From contig NZ_JASCQG010000020.1 in assembly GCF_030005555.1 (NCBI RefSeq), forward strand, positions 1 through 33,856: a DNA stretch of 33,856 nt, given 5' to 3'. The translations under genes were made by a program, and so were the position numbers. The DNA is from Empedobacter sedimenti (GTDB taxonomy: Bacteria > Bacteroidota > Bacteroidia > Flavobacteriales > Weeksellaceae). Positions 9,237-17,524 of this stretch are shown piece by piece. The notes beneath the pieces are model-generated. The model was not told the DNA's origin. It did not search any database and saw only the letters and a program-made list of their open reading frames with translations. Within the stretch, counting starts at the first letter, position 1; each line of letters begins with the position of its first letter.

Positions 9237-9330
9237 TTAAAACTTATTTTTTATTACTCGCTCCAAAATCTCCTCCACCAATTTTTGACTTTGAAAACGC
9301 GTTTCTCAAAATTACTGGAAAAAAGGTCAA
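9237..9330 (-). pseudogene. Relic of the 3' end of a small membrane-protein gene
   Basis: Read on the minus strand and ending at a stop codon (9237-9239), this piece encodes ...QSQKLVEEILERVIKNKF. That matches the C-terminus of the protein encoded at 14203-14610, which ends QNQKLVEQILERINKEQV. The nucleotide match runs from the adjoining terminator to about 9330 and then fades. Only the last ~25-30 codons survive, so this is a gene remnant. Together with the terminator it forms a direct repeat flanking the block 9454-14137. The rest of the intergenic stretch to 9453 contains no gene that I can support. Confidence 0.7.
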
Positions 9331-9453
9331 AAAGATTTTTTACTGACAAAAGTAGATTTTCCAATTTACCGAGATTCTGTTACTCATTTCGTAAATCCAG
9401 TTACTATTTAGCATCAATTTTGTTGGAAATTTGTATCAACAAAAAGCAGTACA

Positions 9454-10173
9454 ATGTCACTAATTAAAATATTAATAGTCGTAACCAACGTCAATATCTA
9501 CGCAAGTGGAAATTATCCAACAGGTTTATGGTTAAGCGAGTTAACACATATTTACCATGTGGCTGTAGTAAATGGTTATGAGCTAACTATCGCAAGTCCA
9601 AATGGTGGTGAAGTTCCTATAGATCCAGAATCTTTAAAGTTTTTCACTCTAGATAAATTATCGAAAAAGTATTGGAATGATTCTAAATTTAAAGAGATTT
9701 TGAAGAACTCCAAAAGCTTAGAATCAATTAAAAATGAAAATTTTGATGTCATTTATTTAGCAGGTGGACACGGAACGATGTATGATTTTCCTGACAATAC
9801 AGAAATCCAAAATATCATTTCAAAACAATATGAAAGCAATAAAATAGTTGCCGCTATTTGTCACGGTGTTGGTGGTTTGTTAAATGTGAAATTATCTAAC
9901 GGAGATTATTTAATAAAAAATAAAAATTTAACAGGTTACGACTGGTTTGAAGAAGGTTTGGCTCGCAGAAAAAATGAAGTTCCTTTCAATTTAGAAGCTG
10001 CTTTAAAAGAACGTGGTGCAAACTATGAAAACGCTTTTATTCCAATGACATCGAAAGTTGTGGTTGATGGAAATTTGATTACCGGTCAAAATCCGTTTAG
10101 CTCCAAAGAAATGGCAAAAGTGGTTATTAAAGAGCTTGAAATGAAGAAGAAAAATCAAAATCTTAATTTATAA
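9454..10173 (+). CDS. DJ-1/PfpI (Hsp31-like) family protein
   Basis: A 239-residue cytoplasmic protein of the DJ-1/PfpI superfamily. It has the acidic partner of the nucleophile (E29 in SEL), the LAGGHG loop (102-107), the nucleophile elbow AAICHG with C136 and H137, and the late GQNP segment (211-214) typical of Hsp31/YhbO-like members. Family members act as glyoxalase III, protein deglycase-type or chaperone enzymes against reactive carbonyls; which applies here cannot be read from sequence. The ATG at 9454 gives a normal N-terminal beta-strand (IKILIVVTNV). It starts a co-directional run with the SDR gene 10 nt downstream, which fits a carbonyl/electrophile stress role. Confidence 0.85.
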   Translation: MSLIKILIVVTNVNIYASGNYPTGLWLSELTHIYHVAVVNGYELTIASPNGGEVPIDPESLKFFTLDKLSKKYWNDSKFKEILKNSKSLESIKNENFDVIYLAGGHGTMYDFPDNTEIQNIISKQYESNKIVAAICHGVGGLLNVKLSNGDYLIKNKNLTGYDWFEEGLARRKNEVPFNLEAALKERGANYENAFIPMTSKVVVDGNLITGQNPFSSKEMAKVVIKELEMKKKNQNLNL

Positions 10174-10183
10174 ACTCAGAAAA

Positions 10184-11113
10184 ATGCAAACAATATTAGG
10201 CGCAAACGGACAAATCGGAGAAGAACTCGCAAGAGAATTAAAACGAAATTATACTTCGGAGATTCGAATTGTCAGTCGAAAACCGAAAAAAGTCAATGAT
10301 ACTGATGAAGTTTTTGCTGCTGATTTATCAGATCGTGAACAAGCAATTGAAGCGGTAAAAGGCAGCGAAATTGCCTATTTCACACTTGGGCTTCCTATAA
10401 ATTCAGAAATGTGGGAAAAACAGTTTCCTGTTATTTTAAAAAACGTAATTGAAGCCTGCAAAATCCACGGAACCAAATTGGTTTTCTTTGATAATACCTA
10501 TATGTATCCGCAGGACGGAACAATTTTAACCGAAGAAACGCCTTTTAAACCTTATGGTCGAAAAGCCAAGGTTCGAAAAGAAATGGCTGAAATGGTTTTG
10601 AATGAAATGAAATCAGGCGGTGTAGAAGCAGTTATTTGTCGTGCTCCCGAATTTTATGGACCTGCAAAAACACAGAGCATTACCAATACTTTAATTTTCG
10701 ACAAAATAAAAGCTGGGAAAAAACTAAAAGTTCCTTTAAGTGATTCGAAAAAGAGAAGTCTTATTTGGACTCCCGATGCAAGTCGAGCAACGGCCTTGAT
10801 TGGAAATACGCCTGATACTTTTGGTCAAACTTGGCATTTACCTATTGATGAAAGTCGCCCAACTTATAAAGAATTCATTGCGTTGGCTTCGCAGGTTTTT
10901 GGAAAAGACTTAAAGTATTCAGTGATTCCAAAGTTTGTTTTTAGAATGGGAGCTTTGTTCAATAAACAGGCAAAAGAATTGTTAGAATTGTTGCCTCGAT
11001 ATGCACATGACAATATTTTTAATGATTCAAAATTTAGAAAACGTTTTCCTGGTTTTAAAGTAACAAGTTATCGAGAAGGAATGGCAGAAATTAAAAATCA
11101 AGTATTAAAATAG
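10184..11113 (+). CDS. NAD(P)-dependent epimerase/SDR-type oxidoreductase
   Basis: A 309-residue protein with the Rossmann nucleotide-binding motif right at the N-terminus (G6-x2-G9-x2-G12 in LGANGQIGEEL). It also has an ISRKPKK-type end of beta-2 favouring NADP, and a DNTYMYPQDG region typical of atypical extended SDRs. The usual catalytic YxxxK is not clearly present; PYGRKAKVRKE occupies its place. Its reaction cannot be assigned. Close spacing to the DJ-1 gene (10 nt) implies one transcript. Its start is tight on the first beta-strand: the first few residues usually preceding it are missing, but no better start is visible. Confidence 0.78.
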   Translation: MQTILGANGQIGEELARELKRNYTSEIRIVSRKPKKVNDTDEVFAADLSDREQAIEAVKGSEIAYFTLGLPINSEMWEKQFPVILKNVIEACKIHGTKLVFFDNTYMYPQDGTILTEETPFKPYGRKAKVRKEMAEMVLNEMKSGGVEAVICRAPEFYGPAKTQSITNTLIFDKIKAGKKLKVPLSDSKKRSLIWTPDASRATALIGNTPDTFGQTWHLPIDESRPTYKEFIALASQVFGKDLKYSVIPKFVFRMGALFNKQAKELLELLPRYAHDNIFNDSKFRKRFPGFKVTSYREGMAEIKNQVLK

Positions 11114-11182
11114 TGTTAAACAATTCATTTTCAACAATCTTTTTAATCAATAAATTGTAATTTTAAATATTCAAAAAAACTG

Positions 11183-12094
11183 ATGAAAACTCCATTTAAG
11201 ATCAATTCTATTTCTACGCTTCATAGTCTTTTGAACTTGAAGAAGCCTTCTAATCCGTTGATTAGTGTTTTCGATTTGGATAAAATTTCTTTGGAGCCAG
11301 ACAAAATTACCGCTCCATTTACATCAGATCTTTATTTTATTGCTCTTAAAAAAGATTGTGCAGGCGGAATTCAAAAATACGGGCAAAGTCACTATGATTT
11401 TGAGGAAGGAATGATGTACTTTTTTGCGCCGCATCAGGTTTTGCAGTTTAATGAAATAGTTTTGGCGAGTCTTAAAGGCTTTGTTTTGGTGGTACATCCC
11501 GATTTCTTCCAAGGCTATCCGTTGGCTTCCGAAATCAAAAACTACGGCTATTTCTCGTACACAAGCAATGAAGCTTTGTTTTTTTCTGACAAAGAGGAAA
11601 AATCTTTGATGGATATTGTTGAAAATATGAAACAGGAAATCGATACCAATATCGATGGATTTACACAAGATTTATTGGTGTCAAACCTCGAATTATTGCT
11701 AAAATATTGCGACCGCTTTTATAATCGTCAGTTTATCACGCGAAAAAAAGTCAACAACGATTTACTTTCAAGGTTGGAAATGCTTTTGGATACCTATTTT
11801 CAACAAGAACAATTGCTTTTGCATGGCATTCCAACAGTACAATTTATAGCAAACGAATTGAATTTAAGTCCAAATTACCTAAGCGACATGCTCCGCGTTC
11901 ATACGGGACAAACGACGCAGCAGCACATTCAGAATCGATTGATTGACAAAGCCAAAGAATTGCTTTCAACGACGGATAAATCGGTTTCGGAAATTGCTTA
12001 TGAATTGGGTTTCGAGCATCCGCAATCTTTTAATCGATTATTCAAAAACAGAACGGCGGTTTCGCCTTTGGAATTCCGACAATCATTTAATTAA
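11183..12094 (+). CDS. AraC-family transcriptional regulator
   Basis: A 303-residue regulator with an N-terminal cupin-like sensing half (residues ~30-150) and two C-terminal helix-turn-helix motifs (about 210-300): HTH1 around FIANELNLSPNYLSDMLRV and HTH2 around VSEIAYELGFEHPQSFNRLFK. The ending PLEFRQ is classic for AraC. It is closely similar in layout and key phrases to the AraC protein at 17525-18373, suggesting paralogues within one accessory region. It follows the SDR gene on the same strand and may regulate the DJ-1/SDR pair or the esterase downstream. The effector ligand is unknown. Confidence 0.9.
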   Translation: MKTPFKINSISTLHSLLNLKKPSNPLISVFDLDKISLEPDKITAPFTSDLYFIALKKDCAGGIQKYGQSHYDFEEGMMYFFAPHQVLQFNEIVLASLKGFVLVVHPDFFQGYPLASEIKNYGYFSYTSNEALFFSDKEEKSLMDIVENMKQEIDTNIDGFTQDLLVSNLELLLKYCDRFYNRQFITRKKVNNDLLSRLEMLLDTYFQQEQLLLHGIPTVQFIANELNLSPNYLSDMLRVHTGQTTQQHIQNRLIDKAKELLSTTDKSVSEIAYELGFEHPQSFNRLFKNRTAVSPLEFRQSFN

Positions 12095-12127
12095 ATCTAT
12101 TTTGAAACTTTAATAAAAGCAAAATTT

Positions 12128-12970
12128 ATGTTTCAGTTTGAATCTAATTATAAAAAATTTGGTTATCAACAACTAAACTCTGAAAACGTCGAATTAGCCA
12201 ATGGTTTAACGCTTCGGTCTTACATTCGGGTTTTATTTATTCCCAAAGGCTATTCTTTATCAATTGATTTTAAAACCTACGAAACGACTTCTCCGACTTT
12301 GTTTTTCATCAATTCCAATCAATATTTGAATATTTTGGAATGTGGAAGCAAGTCAGCACATTTGCTTTTTTATAATCGAGATTTTTATTGCGTTCAGATT
12401 CATGATGCCGAAGTGGCTTGCGATGGACTTTTATTCAATAATATTTTTCAGATTCCTAAAACCGAATTGTCGAAAATTCAAATTGAAAATGTCCAAAATA
12501 TTTTTGATACGATTGGAACTGAATTGAATTTTGGTGACGATCATTCCGAAGAAATGGTAAGAATTCGTTTAAAGGAACTCATTATTCATGCAACAAGACT
12601 TTGGAAAGAACAAAATTTAGCCTCAAATAAAGAGCATGATGCGAATGCGGAAGCAGAATTATTCCGAAATTTTGGTCGAATGGTAGAAATTCATTTCCGA
12701 GAAAAACACAGCGTTGCCGATTATGCAGATTTAATAGGAATTTCGCCCAAAACTTTGTCTAATAAATTTAATAAACTGAATTTTGAAAATCCCAACGAAT
12801 ACATCAAAAACCGAATTCTTTTAGAAGCCAAACGTCTGTTGATTTACACTGATTTAAGCGTGAAACAAATTTCCTACAATTTGGGTTACGAAGATCCAGC
12901 GTACTTCAACCGATTATTTGCCCAGAAAATTAAAGTTTCGCCAGCTGTTTTCCGAAAGAATTATCTGTAA
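12128..12970 (+). CDS. AraC-family transcriptional regulator
   Basis: A 280-residue AraC-type protein with a sensing half (1-170) that does not resemble the previous regulator. It has a C-terminal double HTH around residues 185-280 (SVADYADLIGISPKTLSNKF, then VKQISYNLGYEDPAYFNRLF), ending with a PAVFRKNY tail. The gap of 33 nt to the AraC gene upstream leaves little room for a separate promoter. Two AraC genes in tandem upstream of an esterase gene suggest that one or both control it. The ligand is unknown. Confidence 0.88.
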   Translation: MFQFESNYKKFGYQQLNSENVELANGLTLRSYIRVLFIPKGYSLSIDFKTYETTSPTLFFINSNQYLNILECGSKSAHLLFYNRDFYCVQIHDAEVACDGLLFNNIFQIPKTELSKIQIENVQNIFDTIGTELNFGDDHSEEMVRIRLKELIIHATRLWKEQNLASNKEHDANAEAELFRNFGRMVEIHFREKHSVADYADLIGISPKTLSNKFNKLNFENPNEYIKNRILLEAKRLLIYTDLSVKQISYNLGYEDPAYFNRLFAQKIKVSPAVFRKNYL

Positions 12971-13049
12971 TGGTTTAAAATTTTACATCAAAGGAAAAAA
13001 GTACAATAAATTGGACTTTTTTGCCATTTTCTTGACTAAGTGGTGGTTA

Positions 13050-13057
13050 TATCTTTG
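13050..13057 (+). promoter_or_regulatory. Putative -7 box upstream of esterase gene
   Basis: TATCTTTG matches TAnnTTTG and follows a TTG at 13032-13034 (15-nt spacer, shorter than the usual ~19). It lies about 100 nt before the ATG at 13157, which would leave a long 5' leader. This is the only promoter-like site in the 187-nt gap 12971-13156. Confidence 0.4.
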
Positions 13058-13156
13058 CAATGTCAAAATGATCAAACAAAAACAAACGAAAGATCACAAG
13101 ACACAAATTTTAGAGTTTAAAACAATATTTACTAATCATTTTAAAAAACAGAAATT

Positions 13157-14137
13157 ATGTCACAAAATGTAAAAGCGGAAAACGATCCACAAATCCTAAA
13201 AGGAATTAGAGAATTTTTAAATGTATTAAACAACAGCGGTGGCGATCCATTGGAAACGATGACTCCACAAGCGGCGAGACAAGTGCTTGTAGATGCGCAG
13301 AATTCGGTTCAGTTTGATTATTCGGACATTGTAGAAACCGAAAGAGAAATCACGCAAGACGGAATCACGGTGAACATCCACATTGTAAAACCTGCTAATA
13401 AAGCCAATGAAAAATTGCCTGTTTTTATCTTTACACACGGCGGTGGTTGGATTTTGGGAGATTATCCTACACACCGAAGATTGGTGAGAGATTTGGTAGT
13501 GAATAGCGGTGCAGCAGCGGTTTTCACAGATTATACGCCTTCTCCAGAAGCACAATATCCAGTAGCTATTAATCAAATTTATGCAGCAACAAAATGGGTT
13601 TCTGAAAACGGTGACGAAATTGGTGTTGATGGTAAAAATATGGCTGCAGCAGGAAATAGCGTTGGCGGAAACATGACGGCGGTACTTTGTTTGATGGCAA
13701 AAGACAAAGGCGGACCAGAAATTAAATTCCAGTTGTTGTTATGGCCAGTTACAGACGCAGATTTCACAAGAGAATCTTGGTCGAAATATGCTGATGGCAG
13801 ATTCCTTACGGCGCCGTTGATGAAGTGGATGTGGGACAATTATCTTCCAGATCTTGAAAAACGTAAAGAATATTACGCAACGCCTTTCAATGCGCCTGCA
13901 GAAAAGCTAAAAGGTCTACCACCAGCATTGGTTATGGTTGCTGAAAACGATATCTTGGCGGATGAAGGTTTGGCTTATGCACGCAGATTGGACGAAGCTG
14001 GTGTTCCAACAACTATTCAAACTTTCAACGGGTTTATCCACGATTACGGATTATTAAATCCTTTAGACCACGTTGATGCAGTACATTTCTCATCAGAATT
14101 GGCAGCGCTTGGCTTAAAGAAAGCTTTGTTTAAATAA
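13157..14137 (+). CDS. HSL-type alpha/beta hydrolase (esterase)
   Basis: A 326-residue alpha/beta hydrolase of the hormone-sensitive-lipase group (Abhydrolase_3). It has the oxyanion motif HGGGW (94-98), the nucleophile elbow GNSVGG with S168, the acid D265 in AENDILADE and the catalytic H295 in GFIHDYG. All catalytic positions are intact and the length is normal. There is no signal peptide, so it is cytoplasmic. HSL-type enzymes hydrolyse short acyl esters; the natural substrate is not evident. By eye it uses more G/C-ending codons than the efflux and T6SS genes in the window. It ends 17 nt before a convergent terminator. Confidence 0.92.
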   Translation: MSQNVKAENDPQILKGIREFLNVLNNSGGDPLETMTPQAARQVLVDAQNSVQFDYSDIVETEREITQDGITVNIHIVKPANKANEKLPVFIFTHGGGWILGDYPTHRRLVRDLVVNSGAAAVFTDYTPSPEAQYPVAINQIYAATKWVSENGDEIGVDGKNMAAAGNSVGGNMTAVLCLMAKDKGGPEIKFQLLLWPVTDADFTRESWSKYADGRFLTAPLMKWMWDNYLPDLEKRKEYYATPFNAPAEKLKGLPPALVMVAENDILADEGLAYARRLDEAGVPTTIQTFNGFIHDYGLLNPLDHVDAVHFSSELAALGLKKALFK

Positions 14138-14154
14138 AAATTTTTCAATAATAT

Positions 14155-14187
14155 AAAAGCTGATTTACGAGGGTAGATCAGCTTTTT
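14155..14187. terminator. Bidirectional terminator (copy 2 of a repeated pair)
   Basis: AAAAGCTGATTTAC (14155-14168) pairs with GTAGATCAGCTTTT after a GAGG loop (one weak pair) and is followed by T residues. It lies between the convergent genes ending at 14137 (+) and 14203 (-) and can serve both. Its stem and flank match the terminator at 9191-9225. Confidence 0.88.
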
Positions 14188-14202
14188 TTATGCTTTTTGA
14201 AT

Positions 14203-14610
14203 TTAAACTTGTTCTTTATTAATTCGTTCCAAAATTTGCTCCACCAATTTTTGATTTTGTTGAACACGTTTTTCCAATGTAATTTCCAGAAAATAAGCGA
14301 TAATACTTGCGCCAAGCATTTCCATAGCAACTGAAAATTGGACGTTGGTCAAAATATCATTCGCAATCTTATAATTGGATAGAACTTCGGTGTATTCAAC
14401 GATTTTTGAAATAAAAATCATCAAAACACTGATTCCCGCCAAACGAAAAATGTACTTTTTCTTAATAAAACTAGAGTCCGAAAGTTTTGCAAGAAGTCTG
14501 GGGTTTTTCTGTAAAAATTCGAGTTCGGCGTTGGATAAATTCAGCGATTTGTCCATCAAATCGTTATCCACCATTTTGTCAACAATCTCATTAAATTGAT
14601 TTTTTGCCAT
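14203..14610 (-). CDS. Small membrane protein with two TM helices
   Basis: A 135-residue protein with a charged N-terminal region (about 1-50), two hydrophobic helices (about 52-70 and 88-110) and a C-terminal basic helix (KRVQQNQKLVEQILERINKEQ) likely to be cytoplasmic and possibly coiled coil. I do not recognise a named family. A decayed copy of its last ~25 codons lies at 9237-9330. It is transcribed away from the DUF2938/NTPase genes' direction only by position: all three are on the minus strand, and it is the most downstream of them, ending at a shared terminator with the esterase. Confidence 0.7.
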   Translation of the reverse strand: MAKNQFNEIVDKMVDNDLMDKSLNLSNAELEFLQKNPRLLAKLSDSSFIKKKYIFRLAGISVLMIFISKIVEYTEVLSNYKIANDILTNVQFSVAMEMLGASIIAYFLEITLEKRVQQNQKLVEQILERINKEQV

Positions 14611-14677
14611 AATCTTTCGAATTTTATTTACTCAAATTTAAAAAATCTAAAGAAATTATCGACTAAAAACAATACGA

Positions 14678-15178
14678 TTAATACATTACAAAACTCAATC
14701 CTAAAGCCGCCAAATACAATCCCAATCCATAAATAAAATGTGCTTGTAAACTTCTTAGTCGTGAAAGATTTGGATTTGGAGTTTTGGAAGCAGCGAAACC
14801 AAATCCAAAAGCGGGTTGCATCAAAAACCAAGGCGCAATCGTTGTCGCAAGTCCAATTAAAATAGATGGCAAAAATGTTGGATTTTTAAGCCAATTTATT
14901 CCACAGATTAAAAGCAGTAAAAACGCAAACGAAATTCCGATAAGATAATGAGAAATCCATCCAATTGCTCGTTCTCCCTTTATTTTTTCAGATTGAAGAA
15001 TATTTTGATGCGTGAAAATTCCATTTTTAAAATGTCCAACCCATCGACCAACAATCGCATAATCCAAAGATGGAATATTGAAAAATCGCTTAATAAAAAC
15101 TGCATACAAATCCATAAAAATTGTTGCGCCAACTCCGATGATGACTGAATACATCAGTATTTTAAATATATTTTCCAT
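14678..15178 (-). CDS. DUF2938 family membrane protein
   Basis: The start at 15178 (MENIF) is preferred to an upstream ATG at 15271, because the extra 31 residues are not hydrophobic in the way expected and would abut the NTPase stop. The resulting 166-residue protein has four TM helices with conserved DUF2938 features: IGVGATIFMDLYA in TM1, GRWVGH before a loop, GWISHYLIG, and PWFLMQPAFGFGFAASKTP followed by an H in LQAHFIYGLGLY. DUF2938 proteins are inner-membrane proteins of unknown function common in proteobacteria and flavobacteria. The NTPase gene lies upstream on the same strand. Confidence 0.85.
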   Translation of the reverse strand: MENIFKILMYSVIIGVGATIFMDLYAVFIKRFFNIPSLDYAIVGRWVGHFKNGIFTHQNILQSEKIKGERAIGWISHYLIGISFAFLLLLICGINWLKNPTFLPSILIGLATTIAPWFLMQPAFGFGFAASKTPNPNLSRLRSLQAHFIYGLGLYLAALGLSFVMY

Positions 15179-15267
15179 AATCTTACAAAACAAAAAATTT
15201 AATACTGCAAATCTATTCTGAGGCAAGGGAATATTCCCGACACAAATCCTTGGAAAAGTTGCACAAA

Positions 15268-15882
15268 TCAAAGATTTTGATACTTTAAAAATTTAAGAAC
15301 GAAATCAAGTCGATCATTAATACTCATTTTTGGCACTTCAATCGGCGAATAACCAAACTCTAAATAGGTTTGTTTCATCATTTCGTGCGTGTACAAAACC
15401 TCCTCCCAACTTTGTTTTCGTTCCGAATCTGTTGTGTAAATTTCTTTCCACGGTGGGAGAATAAATACATTTTGATAAGGATTTTCCCGAATTAGTTTCA
15501 AACTGTTTTCATCAATCTTTAACTGTTCCATTTTCATATAACAAATGCTATCAAGATGACCTCTATCAAAGAAAACTGGACTTTTTACATCAAGTTTTTT
15601 CTGTTCAGAATAACTTTTCAAAGCAGCTTCCAACATCAGGTCGGTATATTTTTGTTTATTTTGCCAAGGCAAAGCGTCACCGTCAACTTGCATTTGTTCT
15701 TTAATAATGCGTCGGGCATCTTCAGGAACAGTTTTGAAACCATGATGGCTCAAAGCTTCTATCAAACTTGTTTTACCAACGCTTGGTCCACCAGTCAGGA
15801 CAAAAAATTGATTGGATTCTGATGTAAATTGTCGGTTTTGTTTGTTCATTTTTTTAATAAAATTGAGGTCTGTTTTGTTCAT
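15268..15882 (-). CDS. P-loop NTPase (AAA_28 / NadR kinase-like)
   Basis: A ~204-residue protein with a Walker A loop GGPSVGKTS near the N-terminus, a conserved PEDARRII segment, and a DRGHLDSICY Walker-B-like segment. The tail has the SYEQVLYTHEM-like helix and ends near VLKFLKYQ. This pattern matches the AAA_28 (PF13521) group, which includes the kinase part of NadR and many stand-alone predicted ATPases/kinases. The start at 15882 (or the Met at 15849) is preferred over 15966, because the longer form would overlap the divergent GNAT gene starting at 15944. No substrate can be assigned. Confidence 0.8.
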   Translation of the reverse strand: MNKTDLNFIKKMNKQNRQFTSESNQFFVLTGGPSVGKTSLIEALSHHGFKTVPEDARRIIKEQMQVDGDALPWQNKQKYTDLMLEAALKSYSEQKKLDVKSPVFFDRGHLDSICYMKMEQLKIDENSLKLIRENPYQNVFILPPWKEIYTTDSERKQSWEEVLYTHEMMKQTYLEFGYSPIEVPKMSINDRLDFVLKFLKYQNL

Positions 15883-15943
15883 GGGAAAATAAATGTTAAA
15901 TTTCACAGATTTAGTTGCTTGTACAATGTTTAAAAAATAAAAC

Positions 15944-16366
15944 ATGATTAGGAAGATTGAAGCCAAAGATTATCAAGATTTAATACCGATTTGGGAAAGT
16001 GCGGTCCGAAATACGCACGATTTTTTGAAGGAAGAAGATTTCAACTTTTATAAGGAACAAATCCCGATGTATTTTGAACATGTGGATTTATTTGGCTTTG
16101 AAGAAAACGGAAAATTAATTGCTTTTATGGGCATTGCAGAAGAAAACCTTGAAATGCTTTTCATTCATAATGACGCTCGTGGAAAAGGAATTGGTAAGCG
16201 ATTATTAAACTATGGAATTGCGAATTGCAATGTTAAAAAAGTGGATGTTAACGAGCAAAATACACAAGCTGTTGGATTTTATGACCACATGGGATTTCAG
16301 GTTGTTAATAGTTCTGAGCTCGATGGACAAGGAAAAGCCTATCCAATTTTGCATATGAGTTTATAA
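15944..16366 (+). CDS. GNAT N-acetyltransferase (YjaB-like)
   Basis: A 140-residue single-domain GNAT. The acetyl-CoA pyrophosphate loop is R79-G-K-G-I-G84, preceded by the beta-4 strand EMLFIHNDA. The C-terminal VNEQNTQAVGFYDHMGF is a canonical motif-B phrase. The length and N-terminal IRKIEAKDYQDLIPIWESAV resemble small YjaB-type acetyltransferases. The acceptor is unknown. It is divergent from the NTPase gene and convergent with the AraC gene ending at 16389. Confidence 0.88.
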   Translation: MIRKIEAKDYQDLIPIWESAVRNTHDFLKEEDFNFYKEQIPMYFEHVDLFGFEENGKLIAFMGIAEENLEMLFIHNDARGKGIGKRLLNYGIANCNVKKVDVNEQNTQAVGFYDHMGFQVVNSSELDGQGKAYPILHMSL

Positions 16367-16388
16367 ATTTTGACTAAGCAATTTTTCA

Positions 16389-17339
16389 TCAATGCTTATG
16401 GTTTTTTCGAAACTGTAAAGGCGTTAATCCTGTTTGCTTTTTGAAGAATCGATTAAAATAGGAATCGTCTGTAAAATTCAGTTCAGAAGCAATCATCGAA
16501 ACCGTGTCATTGGTCTGTAATAAACGAGATTTCGCTTCTTGCAAAACCTGTTTTTGGATAAAATGACTAGCGGGCAAACCCGAAACCTCCTTCACCAAAT
16601 CGTTGAGATAATTGGGATGCACATGCAACAAATCGGCGTAATCGCTCACTTGTCTTTTTTCAATAAAATGTTGATTTACCAATAACTGAAACCGTGATGT
16701 CAACTGGTCTTTTCGGGATAAAGAAAAATTTTCTTGAGCTGCTTTTTTGTTATAAATCCGTTCGGCTTCCAGCAAAATAACATTCAAAAACATTCGAGTT
16801 AACAAATCATCGTTGAATGTTGATTTCTGACATTTTTCGTTATTTAATTTCCAAAAAAGATGTGTCATCATACCTGTTTCGCGCTCAGAAAGTTCGATGA
16901 AAGGTTCTTTATCCAAATCAAAAAACGGAAACTGATTTAATTTGATTTGATGTTTAATACAAAGTAGAAAATAATCTGCATCGAATAGACAATAAATGCC
17001 CTCCACATCGTCGCTCCAACGTTCCACAGCATGAATTTGATTTTCACCCACGAAATACATGGTTTGTGGTCCGAATTGGTATTTTCGATGCCCAATACTT
17101 TCCTTAATTTGTCCTCCCGTCAACAAAACAATACTATAAAACTTTCGGCGTGTTTGCTTTCCTGCAGTGTCTTTTTGCTGTTTTTTGAGGTCTTCAAGCG
17201 TTGCGATTTCCAAAAATCCATTTCCATGCTCGTACGAAATCGCACTACATTCCTCACAAAAACTTGTTGGCGCATCATTCAAATAAAAGTCTTTGAAATC
17301 CTGCTCGTTATGGAGCTCTTTAATGTCGGATTTTTTCAT
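16389..17339 (-). CDS. AraC-family transcriptional regulator
   Basis: The start is placed at 17339 (or the Met at 17348). The longer frame to 17456 would begin upstream of the promoter-like box at 17403-17410. The ~316-residue protein has a cupin sensing half (residues ~40-150, with ...YQFGPQTMYFVGENQIHAVE typical of AraC-binding domains). A double HTH lies at about 215-310 (VSDYADLLHVHPNYLNDLVK; VSMIASELNFTDDSYFNRFFK), ending in PLQFRKNH. It is divergently arranged with the AraC gene at 17525, so the 186-nt space between them could hold shared operators. Confidence 0.88.
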   Translation of the reverse strand: MKKSDIKELHNEQDFKDFYLNDAPTSFCEECSAISYEHGNGFLEIATLEDLKKQQKDTAGKQTRRKFYSIVLLTGGQIKESIGHRKYQFGPQTMYFVGENQIHAVERWSDDVEGIYCLFDADYFLLCIKHQIKLNQFPFFDLDKEPFIELSERETGMMTHLFWKLNNEKCQKSTFNDDLLTRMFLNVILLEAERIYNKKAAQENFSLSRKDQLTSRFQLLVNQHFIEKRQVSDYADLLHVHPNYLNDLVKEVSGLPASHFIQKQVLQEAKSRLLQTNDTVSMIASELNFTDDSYFNRFFKKQTGLTPLQFRKNHKH

Positions 17340-17402
17340 TTTAATCATCTTTTTATTCTGCTTCACCAACAAATCTCTTCCGGTAGCTATTGAATCAAAA
17401 AC

Positions 17403-17410
17403 CCAAATGT
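17403..17410 (-). promoter_or_regulatory. Putative -7 box for minus-strand AraC gene
   Basis: On the minus strand the sequence is TACATTTG, matching TAnnTTTG. It is about 55-65 nt upstream of the preferred start codons (17348/17339). It supports choosing a start downstream of 17403. Confidence 0.4.
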
Positions 17411-17490
17411 ATAAATTCCTACGCTTTCTCAATCCGTAAAATGTATCTTTTTGCAAGTATTTTGTATCGAAATTAGAGGAACTGGTTTTA

Positions 17491-17498
17491 TAATTTTG
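17491..17498 (+). promoter_or_regulatory. Putative -7 box for plus-strand AraC gene
   Basis: TAATTTTG matches TAnnTTTG and lies 26 nt before the ATG at 17525. It faces the minus-strand box at 17403-17410, so the two regulators appear to be divergently transcribed from this intergenic region. Confidence 0.45.
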
Positions 17499-17524
17499 TA
17501 CCTTTCAAATACTATATTTTCATT

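Noticed and set aside
9285-9467. 60-residue ORF between 9285 and 9467
   Set aside because: It overlaps the gene relic and the intergenic stretch, has Ser/Lys/Phe-rich low-complexity sequence and no ribosome binding site of note.
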